This document shows, piece after piece, positions 8,439-18,082 of a stretch of 64,000 bases of DNA. Below the pieces are notes generated by a model. It was not told where the DNA came from and made no database searches. It was given only the letters and a program-made list of their open reading frames with translations. Source of the stretch: Desulforhopalus vacuolatus (lineage in GTDB: Bacteria; Desulfobacterota; Desulfobulbia; Desulfobulbales; Desulfocapsaceae); contig NZ_JAFFPZ010000001.1 in assembly GCF_016918505.1 (NCBI RefSeq), positions 310,001-374,000 on the forward strand, written 5' to 3'. The stretch's first letter is position 1, and every line of letters starts with the position of its first letter. The position numbers were made by a program, and so were the translations under genes.

Positions 8439-10169
8439 TCAATTCTGAGGGAAAAAATCAGAAAACCGCTCCTCCGCCTCGCTGCTGCCAATCATCACAA
8501 GGGATTCACCGCCCTCCAGCCGCGTCTCCGCCCCAAGCCCGGCAACCAGCCCTTTGCCGGTCTGCAGAGCGATAACACTGCAACCGGTCACCTCGCGGAT
8601 TCGCCCCTCGGCAAGGGTCTGCCCAAGGAGCCTGCGCGGTACTGGCAGAGTAAAGATGTTGAGCCCCTCAGTAAACATGGAAATTTCATCGGTACTGAGG
8701 ATGTTCATAATGGAGTTCGCTCCCATTGAGGCATAGGAGAGCACAAGATCCGCACCCGCCGTGTGCAGCTTTGACACACTGCGCTGCAGGGTAGTACGGC
8801 TGATAATCTGGACATCCGCCCGCAGCTGCCGGCAGTAGAAGCAGAGATACATGTTCATGGCGTCGTCGCGGGTGGTGACGATCACCGTCCGTGCCTCCAT
8901 AATTCCAGCCTTCTCCAGTACCTCAATATCAGCAGCATCCCCGGAAACGACATGATCGCTGACAATCTTTTCCAACTCCCTTGTATCGGGATCTTTTTCC
9001 ACAATACTAAAACGCAGTGAGTGCTGGTGCAGGGTCTCGGCCACTGCCCGGCCGACCCGTCCTCCGCCGAGGATAAGCACCGGCGCATTGTTTAACTCCC
9101 CCGCAGAAGGAGACACATGCTGTGCCTCAAAGGCATCCATCTGGGTCAGACTGCCGGCCAGCAGCAGAATACTGCGCTTGCTGACCACGACATCCATCTG
9201 CGGTGCGAGAAATTTTCCCCGCTCCCATAAACCAATAACCTGCACCCGCTCCTCCGGACGATGCACTCTGCGCTCCTCGTCGAGAATAACGCCGAGACTC
9301 CGGCCAGCGAGGGTAGTCTGGCTGGCAGAGATCTCTCCCAGCACCAGTTCGTCTATTTGACTGACGATATTGATCGGCCGGCCGAGACCGACCGTACGCT
9401 CGGCGAGACGGCGCCCGAGGATCTGGTGGAAGAGAAAAACATGTACCTTTACAGGAAAATTAAGAATATCGAGTGAATTTTCCTCCGTGGCGCTGAGCAC
9501 CATCGGCACATCCTGAGTCACCTCGCGCACGGTAAACGCTGCGGAAGTATTGGTGAGGTCATCACCAGTGGCCACCACCAGTGCCGCCTGCTGCACCTGC
9601 AGCCGGTTCCAGGTCTCGGGATCATCGAGTTCTCCGAGTACTACTTGATAGCCGAGATCATTCAGCTCCGCCGCCCGCTGCCAGTCACGTTCAAGAATTG
9701 CATACTTCACATGTCGGTGATTGAGATTGTCAATCAACCTCTCGGTAATCGGCCCGAATTCAGTAAGGAGGACATGGTCCCGGGTCTCCTTCGGCAGCTC
9801 CCGCGATACGCGGCTTCTCTCCTGAGCCTCCAGCCAGGGCGCATAAAAAAACTGAATGAAAGTGAAGGGCAGAATCACCAGCAGCAGCACAATTCCGGAG
9901 AGCAGCACCACAATGGTAAAAATATGTCCGGTATCGGAGAAGAAAGTTATATCTCCAAAACCGAGGGTGGACATTACTGTCAGCGTCCAGTAGAGACCGG
10001 TCACCCAGCTGAAATTGCGCCCTTCAAGAACCATGATGTAATGAAAAAGCATCGAATAGAACAGAATAATCAAGAGGACAAAGAGCAGGAAGCGAACCAG
10101 CGCAGCGACATTCTTCTGCGTCTTTCTGTTCTGGAAAAAATAGAGGAGCTGAGCAGGAAGGAATTTCAT
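8439..10169 (-). CDS. Two-TM potassium channel with tandem RCK/TrkA domains
   Basis: This 576-aa protein has TM1 at about residues 26-48, a pore loop whose selectivity filter T68-LGFGD-73 is a variant of TVGYGD, and TM2 at about 84-108. Two cytoplasmic TrkA-N (RCK) domains follow: ~130-250 (HVLLTEFGPITERLI) and from ~365 (PVLILGGGRVGRAVAETL, a full GxGxxG-type NAD site). Each is followed by a TrkA-C region. The first RCK has EFG rather than the usual glycine-rich loop, so ligand binding there may be weak. It probably carries K+ across the inner membrane with nucleotide gating. It is transcribed away from the gene at 10322. Confidence 0.88.
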   Translation of the reverse strand: MKFLPAQLLYFFQNRKTQKNVAALVRFLLFVLLIILFYSMLFHYIMVLEGRNFSWVTGLYWTLTVMSTLGFGDITFFSDTGHIFTIVVLLSGIVLLLVILPFTFIQFFYAPWLEAQERSRVSRELPKETRDHVLLTEFGPITERLIDNLNHRHVKYAILERDWQRAAELNDLGYQVVLGELDDPETWNRLQVQQAALVVATGDDLTNTSAAFTVREVTQDVPMVLSATEENSLDILNFPVKVHVFLFHQILGRRLAERTVGLGRPINIVSQIDELVLGEISASQTTLAGRSLGVILDEERRVHRPEERVQVIGLWERGKFLAPQMDVVVSKRSILLLAGSLTQMDAFEAQHVSPSAGELNNAPVLILGGGRVGRAVAETLHQHSLRFSIVEKDPDTRELEKIVSDHVVSGDAADIEVLEKAGIMEARTVIVTTRDDAMNMYLCFYCRQLRADVQIISRTTLQRSVSKLHTAGADLVLSYASMGANSIMNILSTDEISMFTEGLNIFTLPVPRRLLGQTLAEGRIREVTGCSVIALQTGKGLVAGLGAETRLEGGESLVMIGSSEAEERFSDFFPQN

Positions 10170-10220
10170 TGCGGTCGGGAACGGGATTCAGGTAAAGTTA
10201 AGCAGCGATGATGTACTTTT

Positions 10221-10237
10221 CCGGGTAAAATACCCGG
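10221..10237. promoter_or_regulatory. Palindrome between divergent genes
   Basis: CCGGGTA, AAA, TACCCGG is a perfect 7-bp inverted repeat lying in the ~150-bp gap between the channel gene (minus) and the gene at 10322 (plus). No poly-T tail follows in either direction, so an operator is more likely than a terminator. This is a position-based inference. Confidence 0.4.
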
Positions 10238-10321
10238 GAAAGCGCATTATCACGAATCCGCAGACAAAAGTCAACGCAGAGACCGACACTTCTCCTCTCC
10301 GTAAATTACACAGGATACCCC

Positions 10322-11029
10322 ATGACGACCAGCAACAAGCACGATGACGAAGAACCGAATGAAACAGCATTTGTCCTCTCCATCCTCCGCGAATCCTTTC
10401 CGGGACGCAGTGACAAGCAGCTCATCCCCATTGGCATGGTATATGCCGGAACCCGCTGGGGACGGGATTTCCGTTTCTGCGAAGTGCCGAAGACAGACAG
10501 CAGCCCGCTCACCGTCTGCAACAACGAGGAAGATGCCGAACTCTATTTTTCCTGGCTCGCCGACCATCTCTACACCCTTGAGGGCCAGCCAAACGAGGCA
10601 CAGGAACTTCTCTGCAAGCTGGTGAAGGGGATGACTCCGCAGGATGCCGCCCTGATGCTCGGCATGCACGCGGCACTGTATCAGCTGGAGATTGAAACGA
10701 TGGAGGTCCAGCTCGAGAAAAATTGTACATTTGAAAAGTATCTCAAGGAAGAGAAAACGCTGATGACCGATGAAGAACTCGAAGATCTCGACGAGGAAAA
10801 GCAGCGTGATTTGTACCAGCAGGTTGCTGAGGAAACCGTGGAATGGCTTGACCTCGCTCCCGGTATCGGCCACGTGGATGTTCCCTGGCGCATGCCCCTC
10901 TCTGTGGCTTTGAAAAAGGCTGGAGAGGATCAGCAGGAAAGAATTAACCTGCTCAATGTTTTCTACGGTAGTTTCTTCCAGTATATCGAAGGAATCGGGG
11001 GGAAGGCTGACACGGTGGATGCCGAGTAG
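10322..11029 (+). CDS. Hypothetical cytoplasmic protein, 235 aa
   Basis: I do not recognise this family. It is soluble, acidic, without signal peptide or membrane segment. Residues ~135-175 form an acidic helical stretch (KEEKTLMTDEELEDLDEEK). Other segments that could serve as search seeds are MVYAGTRWGRDFRFCEVP and GHVDVPWRMPLSVALKKAG. Base composition and codon use match the neighbouring core genes, so it looks native. It is transcribed divergently from the K+ channel and is followed 110 bp later by the GtrA-like gene. Confidence 0.7.
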   Translation: MTTSNKHDDEEPNETAFVLSILRESFPGRSDKQLIPIGMVYAGTRWGRDFRFCEVPKTDSSPLTVCNNEEDAELYFSWLADHLYTLEGQPNEAQELLCKLVKGMTPQDAALMLGMHAALYQLEIETMEVQLEKNCTFEKYLKEEKTLMTDEELEDLDEEKQRDLYQQVAEETVEWLDLAPGIGHVDVPWRMPLSVALKKAGEDQQERINLLNVFYGSFFQYIEGIGGKADTVDAE

Positions 11030-11139
11030 GTCTTTTTTGCCGGAAGAAAGAGCCGGGGTTGCATTTCTGCGTCGACCTGCTCCGCAGAGATGCTCTTTCT
11101 GGATATACTGTTTGTTTAATTTAATGAGATTTCTGACCC

Positions 11140-11613
11140 ATGCCCTTTTTAGACAACCCTGCGGTTATCCAGTTCATCAAATATGCTCTTACCGGCGGTC
11201 TGGCGACCGCCGTTCATATCGTCATTTTTCATCTGGTCTGCTGGAAGATTTTTCCGGCCCTGCAGGCTGAAGACCTGGCCGTTAAATATCTTCATCTCAA
11301 TCCCGCCGGGGTGGACAATAAAACCCGTTCCCGGAACTCCATGCTGGGGAATTTCACAGCCTTCCTCATCTCCAACATGGTAGCCTACATCACCAACGTA
11401 TTATGGGTTTTTCAGGGCGGACGACACACCTTCTTCGTTGAGCTCCTGCTTTTCTACGCCGTCTCCGGAATTTCCATCTTCCTCGGCACCATCCTCATGG
11501 GCTGGCTCATCCGCCGCTTCAACGTTCTCACAACCTGGGCCTTTGCCTGTAACATTTTCACCTCCGTGATGATCAACTACGCCCTGCGCAAATTTTTTAT
11601 CTTCGCCGGATAG
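11140..11613 (+). CDS. GtrA-like membrane protein
   Basis: This 157-aa integral membrane protein has four predicted TM segments and the GtrA-family marks: an N-terminal IQFIKYALTGGLATAVHI and a C-terminal NYALRKFFIF. GtrA-like proteins are thought to flip polyprenyl-linked sugars for O-antigen or cell-surface glycan modification. No glycosyltransferase partner (GtrB) is adjacent, so the substrate is open. The insertion between TM1 and TM2 (LHLNPAGVDNKTRSRNS) is a soluble loop. Confidence 0.8.
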   Translation: MPFLDNPAVIQFIKYALTGGLATAVHIVIFHLVCWKIFPALQAEDLAVKYLHLNPAGVDNKTRSRNSMLGNFTAFLISNMVAYITNVLWVFQGGRHTFFVELLLFYAVSGISIFLGTILMGWLIRRFNVLTTWAFACNIFTSVMINYALRKFFIFAG

Positions 11614-11811
11614 CCTTCCCGCACCACCTCTTCATCACCTGTCCGGGGAGAGTGAGATATCATAGAGTTAACAGATGCGGGAAGATGCCAGGGCCCGTAT
11701 CCACAAAGTATGCAGTTTTTTCGAAGCAAAGGGGAACAGCTCTTGCTGACAAAAGATAAATACGCGTATAATCATCTGTTGTAATGGTACTTTTTACGCC
11801 TCCTCCTTCAC
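11614..11811. other. Intergenic region, no gene seen
   Basis: No convincing open frame, RNA gene or strong hairpin was found. The right edge adjoins a family D element that carries the start region of the efflux operon. Confidence 0.5.
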
Positions 11812-11960
11812 TTATGGGTCCCTTGAATAATCTTGTATTTCGTTCATATTCAAGGCACAGGAGAAAATTTACCGGAGCTATATGTTTGATATTGCGAGGA
11901 TAAATTTTTGACTGTAACGAAGAAGATGGGCGAAAGACTGATTATTCAAGGTTCCCTTAT
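11812..11960. repeat. Family D element, 149 bp, reaching the efflux gene start
   Basis: The left end TTATGGGTCCCTTGAATAAT is matched by the right end ATTATTCAAGGTTCCCTTAT in inverted orientation (16 of 20 positions). Inside, 11833-11868 is nearly identical to 23306-23342 downstream of pgpA (TCGTTCATATTC, GGCACAGGAGAAA). The right end stops at the proposed ATG of the next gene. Confidence 0.6.
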
Positions 11961-13392
11961 GGCAATGTTGACATACAACCGTTTTCCACGCTTCTTCTCC
12001 CTGCTTTTTGCCCTGCTCTGCAGCAGCCTGCTCAGCGGCTGTTTCCGTGCGCAGTCCCGCCCGGCAACACCCTTTGAGATACCGCAGAATTTCAGCTCCA
12101 GCGGGGCAGAAGAAGCCTCAGCACGCTGGTGGGAAAGTTTCGGTGACAAGGAACTCAATTCCCTTGTGGAACGTGCTCTGCACGATAATTTTTCTCTGCG
12201 TGCCGCCGGAGAACGGGTTAGTGAACTGGAGGCCCTCGCCCGTATCGCAGGAGCCCCCCTCATCCCCTCCCTGGACGGCACCGGCAGTGCCTCCTCTGAG
12301 CGCAGTTTCAAATCCGACACAACCAGTGACACCTTCAGCCTCGGAGTAACCTCCTCCTGGGAAATCGACCTGTGGGGTCGACTGCGTGCAAACCACCGGG
12401 CCGCCGGGGCCTCTCTTGCCGCAGGGGAAGAGGATTTCAACAATGCAGCTCTCTCCATTGCCGCCGAGGTGGCAGATACCTGGTTTGCCCGGCGGGAGAA
12501 TGCGGGACAGCAGAGTCTGCTCAGCCAGCAGCAGAATACCAACAGAAAAAGTTTGAAGATTATCGACATAAAGGTCATCACCGGCCAGACCGGCATCGCC
12601 GATCTGCTCCAGCAGCAGCAGCTGGTGGAGTCCAACACCACCAGCCTTGAGGTCCTCGGCGCCAGCGCCAGCATTCTTGACCACCGCATCGCCATCCTCC
12701 TCGGCAAACCACCCGCCCCTTTGAAAATGGTGGTCGGGAATCTGCCGGAGCTGCCGCCGCTGCCCGCTGCCGGCCTTCCCCTTGAGCTGGTTCAGCGCCG
12801 CCCGGATATCCGCGCCGCGTTTCACTCCCTGGAGTCAGCTGATGCTTATGCTGCCGCAGCAGTGGCCAACCGTTTTCCACAGCTCTCAGTCTCGGGTTCG
12901 CTGGTCACCGGCGGGACCAGTACCCACCAGCTCTTCAATACCTGGCTCGGGACCCTCGGGGCCAGCCTCACTGCTCCGATTTTTGACGGTGGCAGCCGCC
13001 GGGCCGAAGTCGATCGCCGCGTCGCCGCAGCAAAACAGAAATTTTACACCTGGGGGCAAACCGTCCTCGAAGCCCTTAACGAAGTGGAAAACGCTCTCAA
13101 CAATGAAAAAGCACTGCTCAAGCAGCTCTTCAGCCTTGAAAAGCAGCTGAAACTCGCCAGTGACAGCGTTGAACAGATCAACCGCCGTTATCGTCAAGGT
13201 ACCCTCGGTTATCAACGGGTACTCTCCACCACCCTCACCGTACAGAATCTGCAGCGCGACATATTGAGTATTAAATACCAGCTCCTCTCCAACCGCATCG
13301 CCCTCTACCGCGCACTCAGTGGCGGTCTGCCGGGAGAACTGCTGCCGCCGGAGAGCAAAGAAGCAGCCCCCGTCATCACGTCATTCTTCTGA
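11959..13392 (+). CDS. RND efflux outer-membrane lipoprotein (NodT/OprM type)
   Basis: This 477-aa outer-membrane channel belongs to the TolC/NodT family. It starts with a signal peptide ending in lipobox LLSGC. The two repeats of the family are visible: RWWESFGDKELNSLVERAL and SWEIDLWGRLRANHRAAGAS in the first, and ELVQRRPDIRAAFHSLESADA and LTAPIFDGGSRRAEVDRRVA in the second. The frame is open from a TTG at 11908; ATG 11959 was preferred because it begins the signal peptide, but no clear ribosome-binding site is present and 11965 is equally possible. It is the first gene of a three-gene pump operon. Confidence 0.87.
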   Translation: MAMLTYNRFPRFFSLLFALLCSSLLSGCFRAQSRPATPFEIPQNFSSSGAEEASARWWESFGDKELNSLVERALHDNFSLRAAGERVSELEALARIAGAPLIPSLDGTGSASSERSFKSDTTSDTFSLGVTSSWEIDLWGRLRANHRAAGASLAAGEEDFNNAALSIAAEVADTWFARRENAGQQSLLSQQQNTNRKSLKIIDIKVITGQTGIADLLQQQQLVESNTTSLEVLGASASILDHRIAILLGKPPAPLKMVVGNLPELPPLPAAGLPLELVQRRPDIRAAFHSLESADAYAAAAVANRFPQLSVSGSLVTGGTSTHQLFNTWLGTLGASLTAPIFDGGSRRAEVDRRVAAAKQKFYTWGQTVLEALNEVENALNNEKALLKQLFSLEKQLKLASDSVEQINRRYRQGTLGYQRVLSTTLTVQNLQRDILSIKYQLLSNRIALYRALSGGLPGELLPPESKEAAPVITSFF

Positions 13393-13399
13393 GAAGACC

Positions 13400-14629
13400 A
13401 TGAGCAAACACCCCGAAAGAACACACAGACAGAAAATACTCCTGCAGGCAGGGCTGACGCTCGCCATCATCCTCATCGCCGCCCTGATCACTACATGGCT
13501 GATAAAGACCCCGCCGAAAGCAAAGACACAACGACATACCACCGTGACGCCGCAAGTGGAAGTGGTAACGGCAAAAACGGGCGAGGGTGAGCTTCGCCTG
13601 CACGCCATGGGAACAGTGATCGCCGATCAGTCCATCACCCTCACCCCCCGGGTCTCCGGACAGGTGCAGAAGGTCAATTCGCACTTCACCCCCGGCGGTT
13701 TTTTCAAGAAGGACGAGGTTATATTGACCATTGACCCTGAAGATTACCGTCTCACCCTGATCCGTCTGCGCGGGACAGTGGCCGAGGCCCGCGCTGCTCT
13801 CGACCTTGAGATGGGCAATCAGCGTGTGGCAGAGAAGGAGTATGAACTGCTCGACCGCGAGGTGAACAGCAGAGAGAAGGATCTGATACTGCGCAAACCT
13901 CAGCTTGATGCCGCCCGCGCCGCTCTCACCGCTACCAGGGCAGAGCTGAAAATGGCGCAACGCGACCTTGCCGACACAAAGGTTCGTGCCCCCTTCAACG
14001 CCGTGGTGATTTCCAAAGCAGTGGACAGGGGCAGCCGAATTGCGATCGGTACCACCCTCGCCACCCTGGCAGGGACCGATGCCTTTCTGCTGCGCATCAC
14101 CGTACCGGAGAAGCAGCTCAAATGGATCAGCGATACACCCGGCAGCGCATCTCCGGTGCTGATTTCAAGCGGCGCAGATACCCACAGCGGAGTTGTCACC
14201 CATATCGCTTCTTCCCTTGAAGAAACCAGCCGCATGGCCGTCGTCTATGCACAGGTTGAAGATCCGCTTTGCCTCCGCGCAAAGAATCGTCAGAAACAGC
14301 CTCTGCGCCTTGGCAGTTTCGTACAGGTTGAGATTGCCGGCCCCGTCCTCCACGACATGGTGGTCCTCAATCGGACCATGCTCCACGAAAACAACACCGT
14401 GCGCATACTCGGTGAAAACAAGCAGATGATCATCCGCACGGTCACCATTGCCGCACGCGAGGGGGACACGCTTTATATCAGTGAAGGCCTCAAGCCGGGT
14501 GACCAGCTGATCACCTCCTCATTTTCTTCTCCCCGTGCAGAAATCGCTCCCACCGCAGACGTTCAGCCCGCAGGGCAAACACCTGAACAGAGCAGCCAGC
14601 CTGCTCCCGGCCCGGAGAAAAATCTGTGA
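13400..14629 (+). CDS. RND efflux periplasmic adaptor (HlyD/AcrA family)
   Basis: This 409-aa membrane-fusion protein has an N-terminal membrane anchor (~residues 10-33). A lipoyl half follows (GTVIADQSITLTPRVSGQVQ), then an alpha-helical hairpin rich in Glu, Arg and Leu (about 115-190), the second lipoyl half (DTKVRAPFNAVVISKAVDRG), and beta-barrel and membrane-proximal parts (DTLYISEGLKPGDQLITS). It should bridge the inner-membrane permease and the outer-membrane channel encoded on either side. It begins 7 bp after the channel gene and overlaps the permease gene by GTGA. Confidence 0.9.
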   Translation: MSKHPERTHRQKILLQAGLTLAIILIAALITTWLIKTPPKAKTQRHTTVTPQVEVVTAKTGEGELRLHAMGTVIADQSITLTPRVSGQVQKVNSHFTPGGFFKKDEVILTIDPEDYRLTLIRLRGTVAEARAALDLEMGNQRVAEKEYELLDREVNSREKDLILRKPQLDAARAALTATRAELKMAQRDLADTKVRAPFNAVVISKAVDRGSRIAIGTTLATLAGTDAFLLRITVPEKQLKWISDTPGSASPVLISSGADTHSGVVTHIASSLEETSRMAVVYAQVEDPLCLRAKNRQKQPLRLGSFVQVEIAGPVLHDMVVLNRTMLHENNTVRILGENKQMIIRTVTIAAREGDTLYISEGLKPGDQLITSSFSSPRAEIAPTADVQPAGQTPEQSSQPAPGPEKNL

Positions 14630-17600
14630 GCACGCAAAGTTCTCCCCGAAAATTTCAGCGCCTCAAGAAAGGTGCCGTGGCGTGGATGATCAACAACCCT
14701 GTCACTCCCAACCTGGTAATGATTATCTTCATTATCGGCGGTTTCTTGATGAGCAGCCAAATCAAGCGGGAGGTCTTCCCCTCCTTCGAGCTTGATACCG
14801 TCAGCATCAGCGTCAGCTACCCCGGCTCCAGCCCGGAAGAGGTGGAACAGGGCATCATCCTCGCCATTGAGGAAGGGCTGAGCGGGATTGAGGAGATTGA
14901 CGAAATCCATGCCACAGCCTCAGAAGGAAATGCCACGGTAGTGGCCGAACTGCATGACGGCGTAGATACAGAAAAGGTCTTTCAGGATATCCAGGCTGAA
15001 GTGGATCGCATTACCACGTTCCCTGAAGACTCTGAAAAGCCGGTCGTTACCCTCATCGTCACCAAACGCCAGGTACTGCGCCTCAATCTCTACGGTGATG
15101 TGGACTACGGACTGCTGCGCAGTACCGCCGACAGGGTAAAAGACAGCCTGTTGCAGTACGACAACATCTCCCAGGTGGAAATCGACAATCCCCGCGACTA
15201 TGAAATTGAGGTGGAAGTGCCGGAATCGACCCTGCGCCGCTACAACCTGAGCCATGAGGAGATCGCCGCCAGGATCCGGGCTGCCTCAGTGGAACTTCCC
15301 GGCGGCAGGATCGAAACTTCCGGCGGCCAGATTCTCCTCCGCCTCAAAGACCGCAGCGACCTCGCTGAAGAGTTCGCCACCATCCCGATTATTACCGGCA
15401 GCAGCGGTGCCAGCGTCCTTCTCGGCGATATTGCCACCGTCAGAGAGGGCTTTGAGGACGTTACCCGCTCCAGCAGCTACGACGGGATGCCCGCCCTGCA
15501 GCTCCTTGTCTATCGTGTGGGAAAGGAGACCCCGATCGGCGTCTCCGACGATACCGTTGCAGCGATGCAGACGATCAGCAAAATTCTGCCGCCGGGGATT
15601 CACTGGGCGGTCAGCAATGACAGATCAACCATCTATCGCGATCGCCTTCAGATGCTCCTGAAAAATGCCTTCGTCGGTCTCGCCCTCGTACTGATCTTAC
15701 TTGGATTCTTCCTCGAGTTTAAACTGGCCTTCTGGGTCACCATGGGGATCCCCACCGCCTTTCTCGGAACCCTTCTTTTTCTGCCGATGTTTGACGTCTC
15801 CATCAACATGATCTCCATGTTCGCCTTCATCATCGCACTGGGGATTGTGGTGGATGACGCCATTATTGCAGGGGAGAATATCTACGAATACCGCCAGCGC
15901 GGTCTCACCCGGGTAGAGGCAGCAGTACTCGGTGCGCGGGACGTGGCCATCCCCATAACCTATTCCATCCTCACCAATATCGTCGCCTTCATGCCAATGC
16001 TCTTTGTGCCGGGGGTGTCAGGCAAGGTCTGGCGGGTAATTCCCATTGTCGTCATCTCCACTTTTGCGATCAGCTGGTTTGAATCACTTTTCATTCTGCC
16101 CTCCCACCTTGCTCATTCAAAAAAAAGCGGCAGCGGGTGGCTGCCTTCGATTATGTTCCGGTTGCAGCAAAGGTCCAACCGCATCATGCAGTTTGTTATA
16201 CATCGGCTCTATATCCCCGCTCTGGGAGTTACCATTAATCTGCGCTATCTTTTTGTCGCACTGATGGTGGGTATCCTGCTGGTCACTACGGGCTATGTTA
16301 AGAGTGGCCGGATGCGAATGATCCTCATGCCAAGGGTGGAAGGAGATATCTCAGAAGTCACTGCCACCCTGCCCTGGGGCAGCCCGCAGTTGAAACTGAT
16401 GGCGGTGCAGAAGACACTGCTCGAAGGACTTGAAGAGGTTGTGGCACAACACGGCGGCAAAAAACTGCTCGCAGCCACCACCGGACGAATCAACGAAAAT
16501 GAGGTCCGCCTGCGGGCCATCCTTACTCCCTCTGACGAGCGCCCGATCAGCACCGGCGAACTCACTCACCTGTGGCGTGAGCAGGTTGGTACAATCAGCG
16601 GACTGAACGCCCTCCTCTTCGAAGCAGATCGTGGCGGGCCCGGCGGCGGATCCTCGCTTACCATAGAATTGAGCCACCGCGACATCGCCCTGTTGGATAA
16701 AGCCAGCGAAGAACTCGCCGACCGCCTTGCGGATTTCCCGGGGGTGAAAGATATCGACAAGGGTTTTGCGGAAGGCAAGATGCAGTACACCTACCAGGTG
16801 AATGAATGGGGACACAGCCTCAACCTCACCTCCACTGAAGTGGGGCGGCAGATCCGCAGCGCATGGCAGGGAGCAATCGCCCTGCGCCAGCAGCGTAACA
16901 ACAACGAAGTAACGGTGCGGGTTCGCCTGCCTGAACAGGAACGCCGCCAGGAGAGCAGTATTGAAAACATGCACATCAAGACCCTCGGTGGTACCTGGGT
17001 CAGCCTCGGGGATATTACCGATCTCAGCAAGGCACCCGGCTATACCACGATCACCCGGCGAAACAGCCACCGCACGGTAACGGTCGAAGCCAATGTTGTT
17101 CCTATCGGCGACACCCAGATTGTTGCCGCCACCCTCACAGAAGAAGATCTCCCGCAGCTCGTCAAAAAATACCCCGGCCTCACCTGGAGCTTTCAGGGAC
17201 GCCAGGCTGATCGCAAGGAAGGTACCGGGGCACTTGGCCTCGGCTTCCTTTATGCCCTCGGCGGCATATATCTGCTGCTCGCCATCCCCTTCCGCAGTTA
17301 TACTCAGCCGGGCATCGTCATGATGGCAATTCCCTTCGGTATTATTGGTGCGGTCTATGGACATCTGCTGATGGGCTACAATTTGAGCCTGATGTCGATG
17401 ATGGGCATGGTGGCACTCTCCGGCGTAGTGGTTAACGATTCCCTCGTCCTCGTAGATTATACCAATAAGAAACGGATTGAGGGAAAAACGGCACGGGATG
17501 CGGTGCTCCTCGCTGGCAATCGCCGTTTCCGACCGGTACTGCTCACCACCCTCACCACCTTCGGCGGACTTGCCCCGATGATCTTTGAGACATCAAGGCA

Positions 17601-17751
17601 GGCGAGGTTCATGATCCCCATGGCCATTTCGCTGGGATTCGGCATCCTTTTCGCCACCATTATCACCCTCGCCCTTGTCCCCGCCCTCTACCTGATACTT
17701 GATGACCTGCACTCTCTTTTCAGGCAGAAAGAAGAGCGGGAATCCGATTAA
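14626..17751 (+). CDS. RND-family efflux permease
   Basis: This 1041-aa AcrB-type proton-driven exporter starts with GTG, overlapping the adaptor stop (GTGA). It has the twelve-TM, two-repeat layout with large periplasmic loops. TM4 reads FIIALGIVVDDAIIAGENI, carrying the paired Asp of the proton relay, and the second repeat has LMSMMGMVALSGVVVNDSLV. The docking and pore loops are of normal length. The family expels drugs, detergents or metals; the DD motif and overall sequence point to the multidrug (HAE) type rather than the heavy-metal type. No local regulator is present. Confidence 0.92.
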   Translation: MSTQSSPRKFQRLKKGAVAWMINNPVTPNLVMIIFIIGGFLMSSQIKREVFPSFELDTVSISVSYPGSSPEEVEQGIILAIEEGLSGIEEIDEIHATASEGNATVVAELHDGVDTEKVFQDIQAEVDRITTFPEDSEKPVVTLIVTKRQVLRLNLYGDVDYGLLRSTADRVKDSLLQYDNISQVEIDNPRDYEIEVEVPESTLRRYNLSHEEIAARIRAASVELPGGRIETSGGQILLRLKDRSDLAEEFATIPIITGSSGASVLLGDIATVREGFEDVTRSSSYDGMPALQLLVYRVGKETPIGVSDDTVAAMQTISKILPPGIHWAVSNDRSTIYRDRLQMLLKNAFVGLALVLILLGFFLEFKLAFWVTMGIPTAFLGTLLFLPMFDVSINMISMFAFIIALGIVVDDAIIAGENIYEYRQRGLTRVEAAVLGARDVAIPITYSILTNIVAFMPMLFVPGVSGKVWRVIPIVVISTFAISWFESLFILPSHLAHSKKSGSGWLPSIMFRLQQRSNRIMQFVIHRLYIPALGVTINLRYLFVALMVGILLVTTGYVKSGRMRMILMPRVEGDISEVTATLPWGSPQLKLMAVQKTLLEGLEEVVAQHGGKKLLAATTGRINENEVRLRAILTPSDERPISTGELTHLWREQVGTISGLNALLFEADRGGPGGGSSLTIELSHRDIALLDKASEELADRLADFPGVKDIDKGFAEGKMQYTYQVNEWGHSLNLTSTEVGRQIRSAWQGAIALRQQRNNNEVTVRVRLPEQERRQESSIENMHIKTLGGTWVSLGDITDLSKAPGYTTITRRNSHRTVTVEANVVPIGDTQIVAATLTEEDLPQLVKKYPGLTWSFQGRQADRKEGTGALGLGFLYALGGIYLLLAIPFRSYTQPGIVMMAIPFGIIGAVYGHLLMGYNLSLMSMMGMVALSGVVVNDSLVLVDYTNKKRIEGKTARDAVLLAGNRRFRPVLLTTLTTFGGLAPMIFETSRQARFMIPMAISLGFGILFATIITLALVPALYLILDDLHSLFRQKEERESD

Positions 17752-17985
17752 AAAGGGAGAAAGGAGACGGGAGACGGGAGACGGGAAAAAGCAGGGCAAC
17801 ATAACCGGATGATGTTCATTGTGGGATGAGAATGTTTCAAGGTGTTCCTGCAAAAGACGGAACAGCGAAAAAAGACATTTTATATTAGAGAAAATTTAGC
17901 GTGTTTCGCTGGCTATCCAGTCTTTTGCTTTTCCCTGTCTCCTTTCTCCCGTCTCCTGCCTCCCTTTTTCCATCCTTCCCGCTTT
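17752..17985. repeat. Family A core with opposed purine and pyrimidine tracts
   Basis: It starts directly after the RND stop codon. A homopurine tract (GGGAGAAAGGAGACGGGAGA and on, ~17757-17790) faces a homopyrimidine tract (~17933-17970, CCTGTCTCCTTTCTCCCGTC), so the copy could fold as a long hairpin. The 140-bp middle matches the copy at 63170-63380. Typical ATACC ends are missing. Confidence 0.65.
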
Positions 17986-18019
17986 AAATTGTAAAATCTT
18001 TGTTCTCAAATTCTTTCCG

Positions 18020-18056
18020 CTTTTCTTCGTGTTCCTTCGCGTTCTTCGCGGTAAAA
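18020..18056. repeat. Short dispersed repeat CGCGAAGAACGCGAAGGAA
   Basis: On the minus strand this reads ACCGCGAAGAACGCGAAGGA followed by ACACGAAG. The same core occurs in the other orientation at 58738-58762 upstream of glk. No function is evident. Confidence 0.5.
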
Positions 18057-18082
18057 AATTGTCTTTCCGTCTTTTGCATACA

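Noticed and set aside
10221-10237. Hairpin as a terminator
   Set aside because: Both flanking genes are transcribed away from it and no T run follows on either side.
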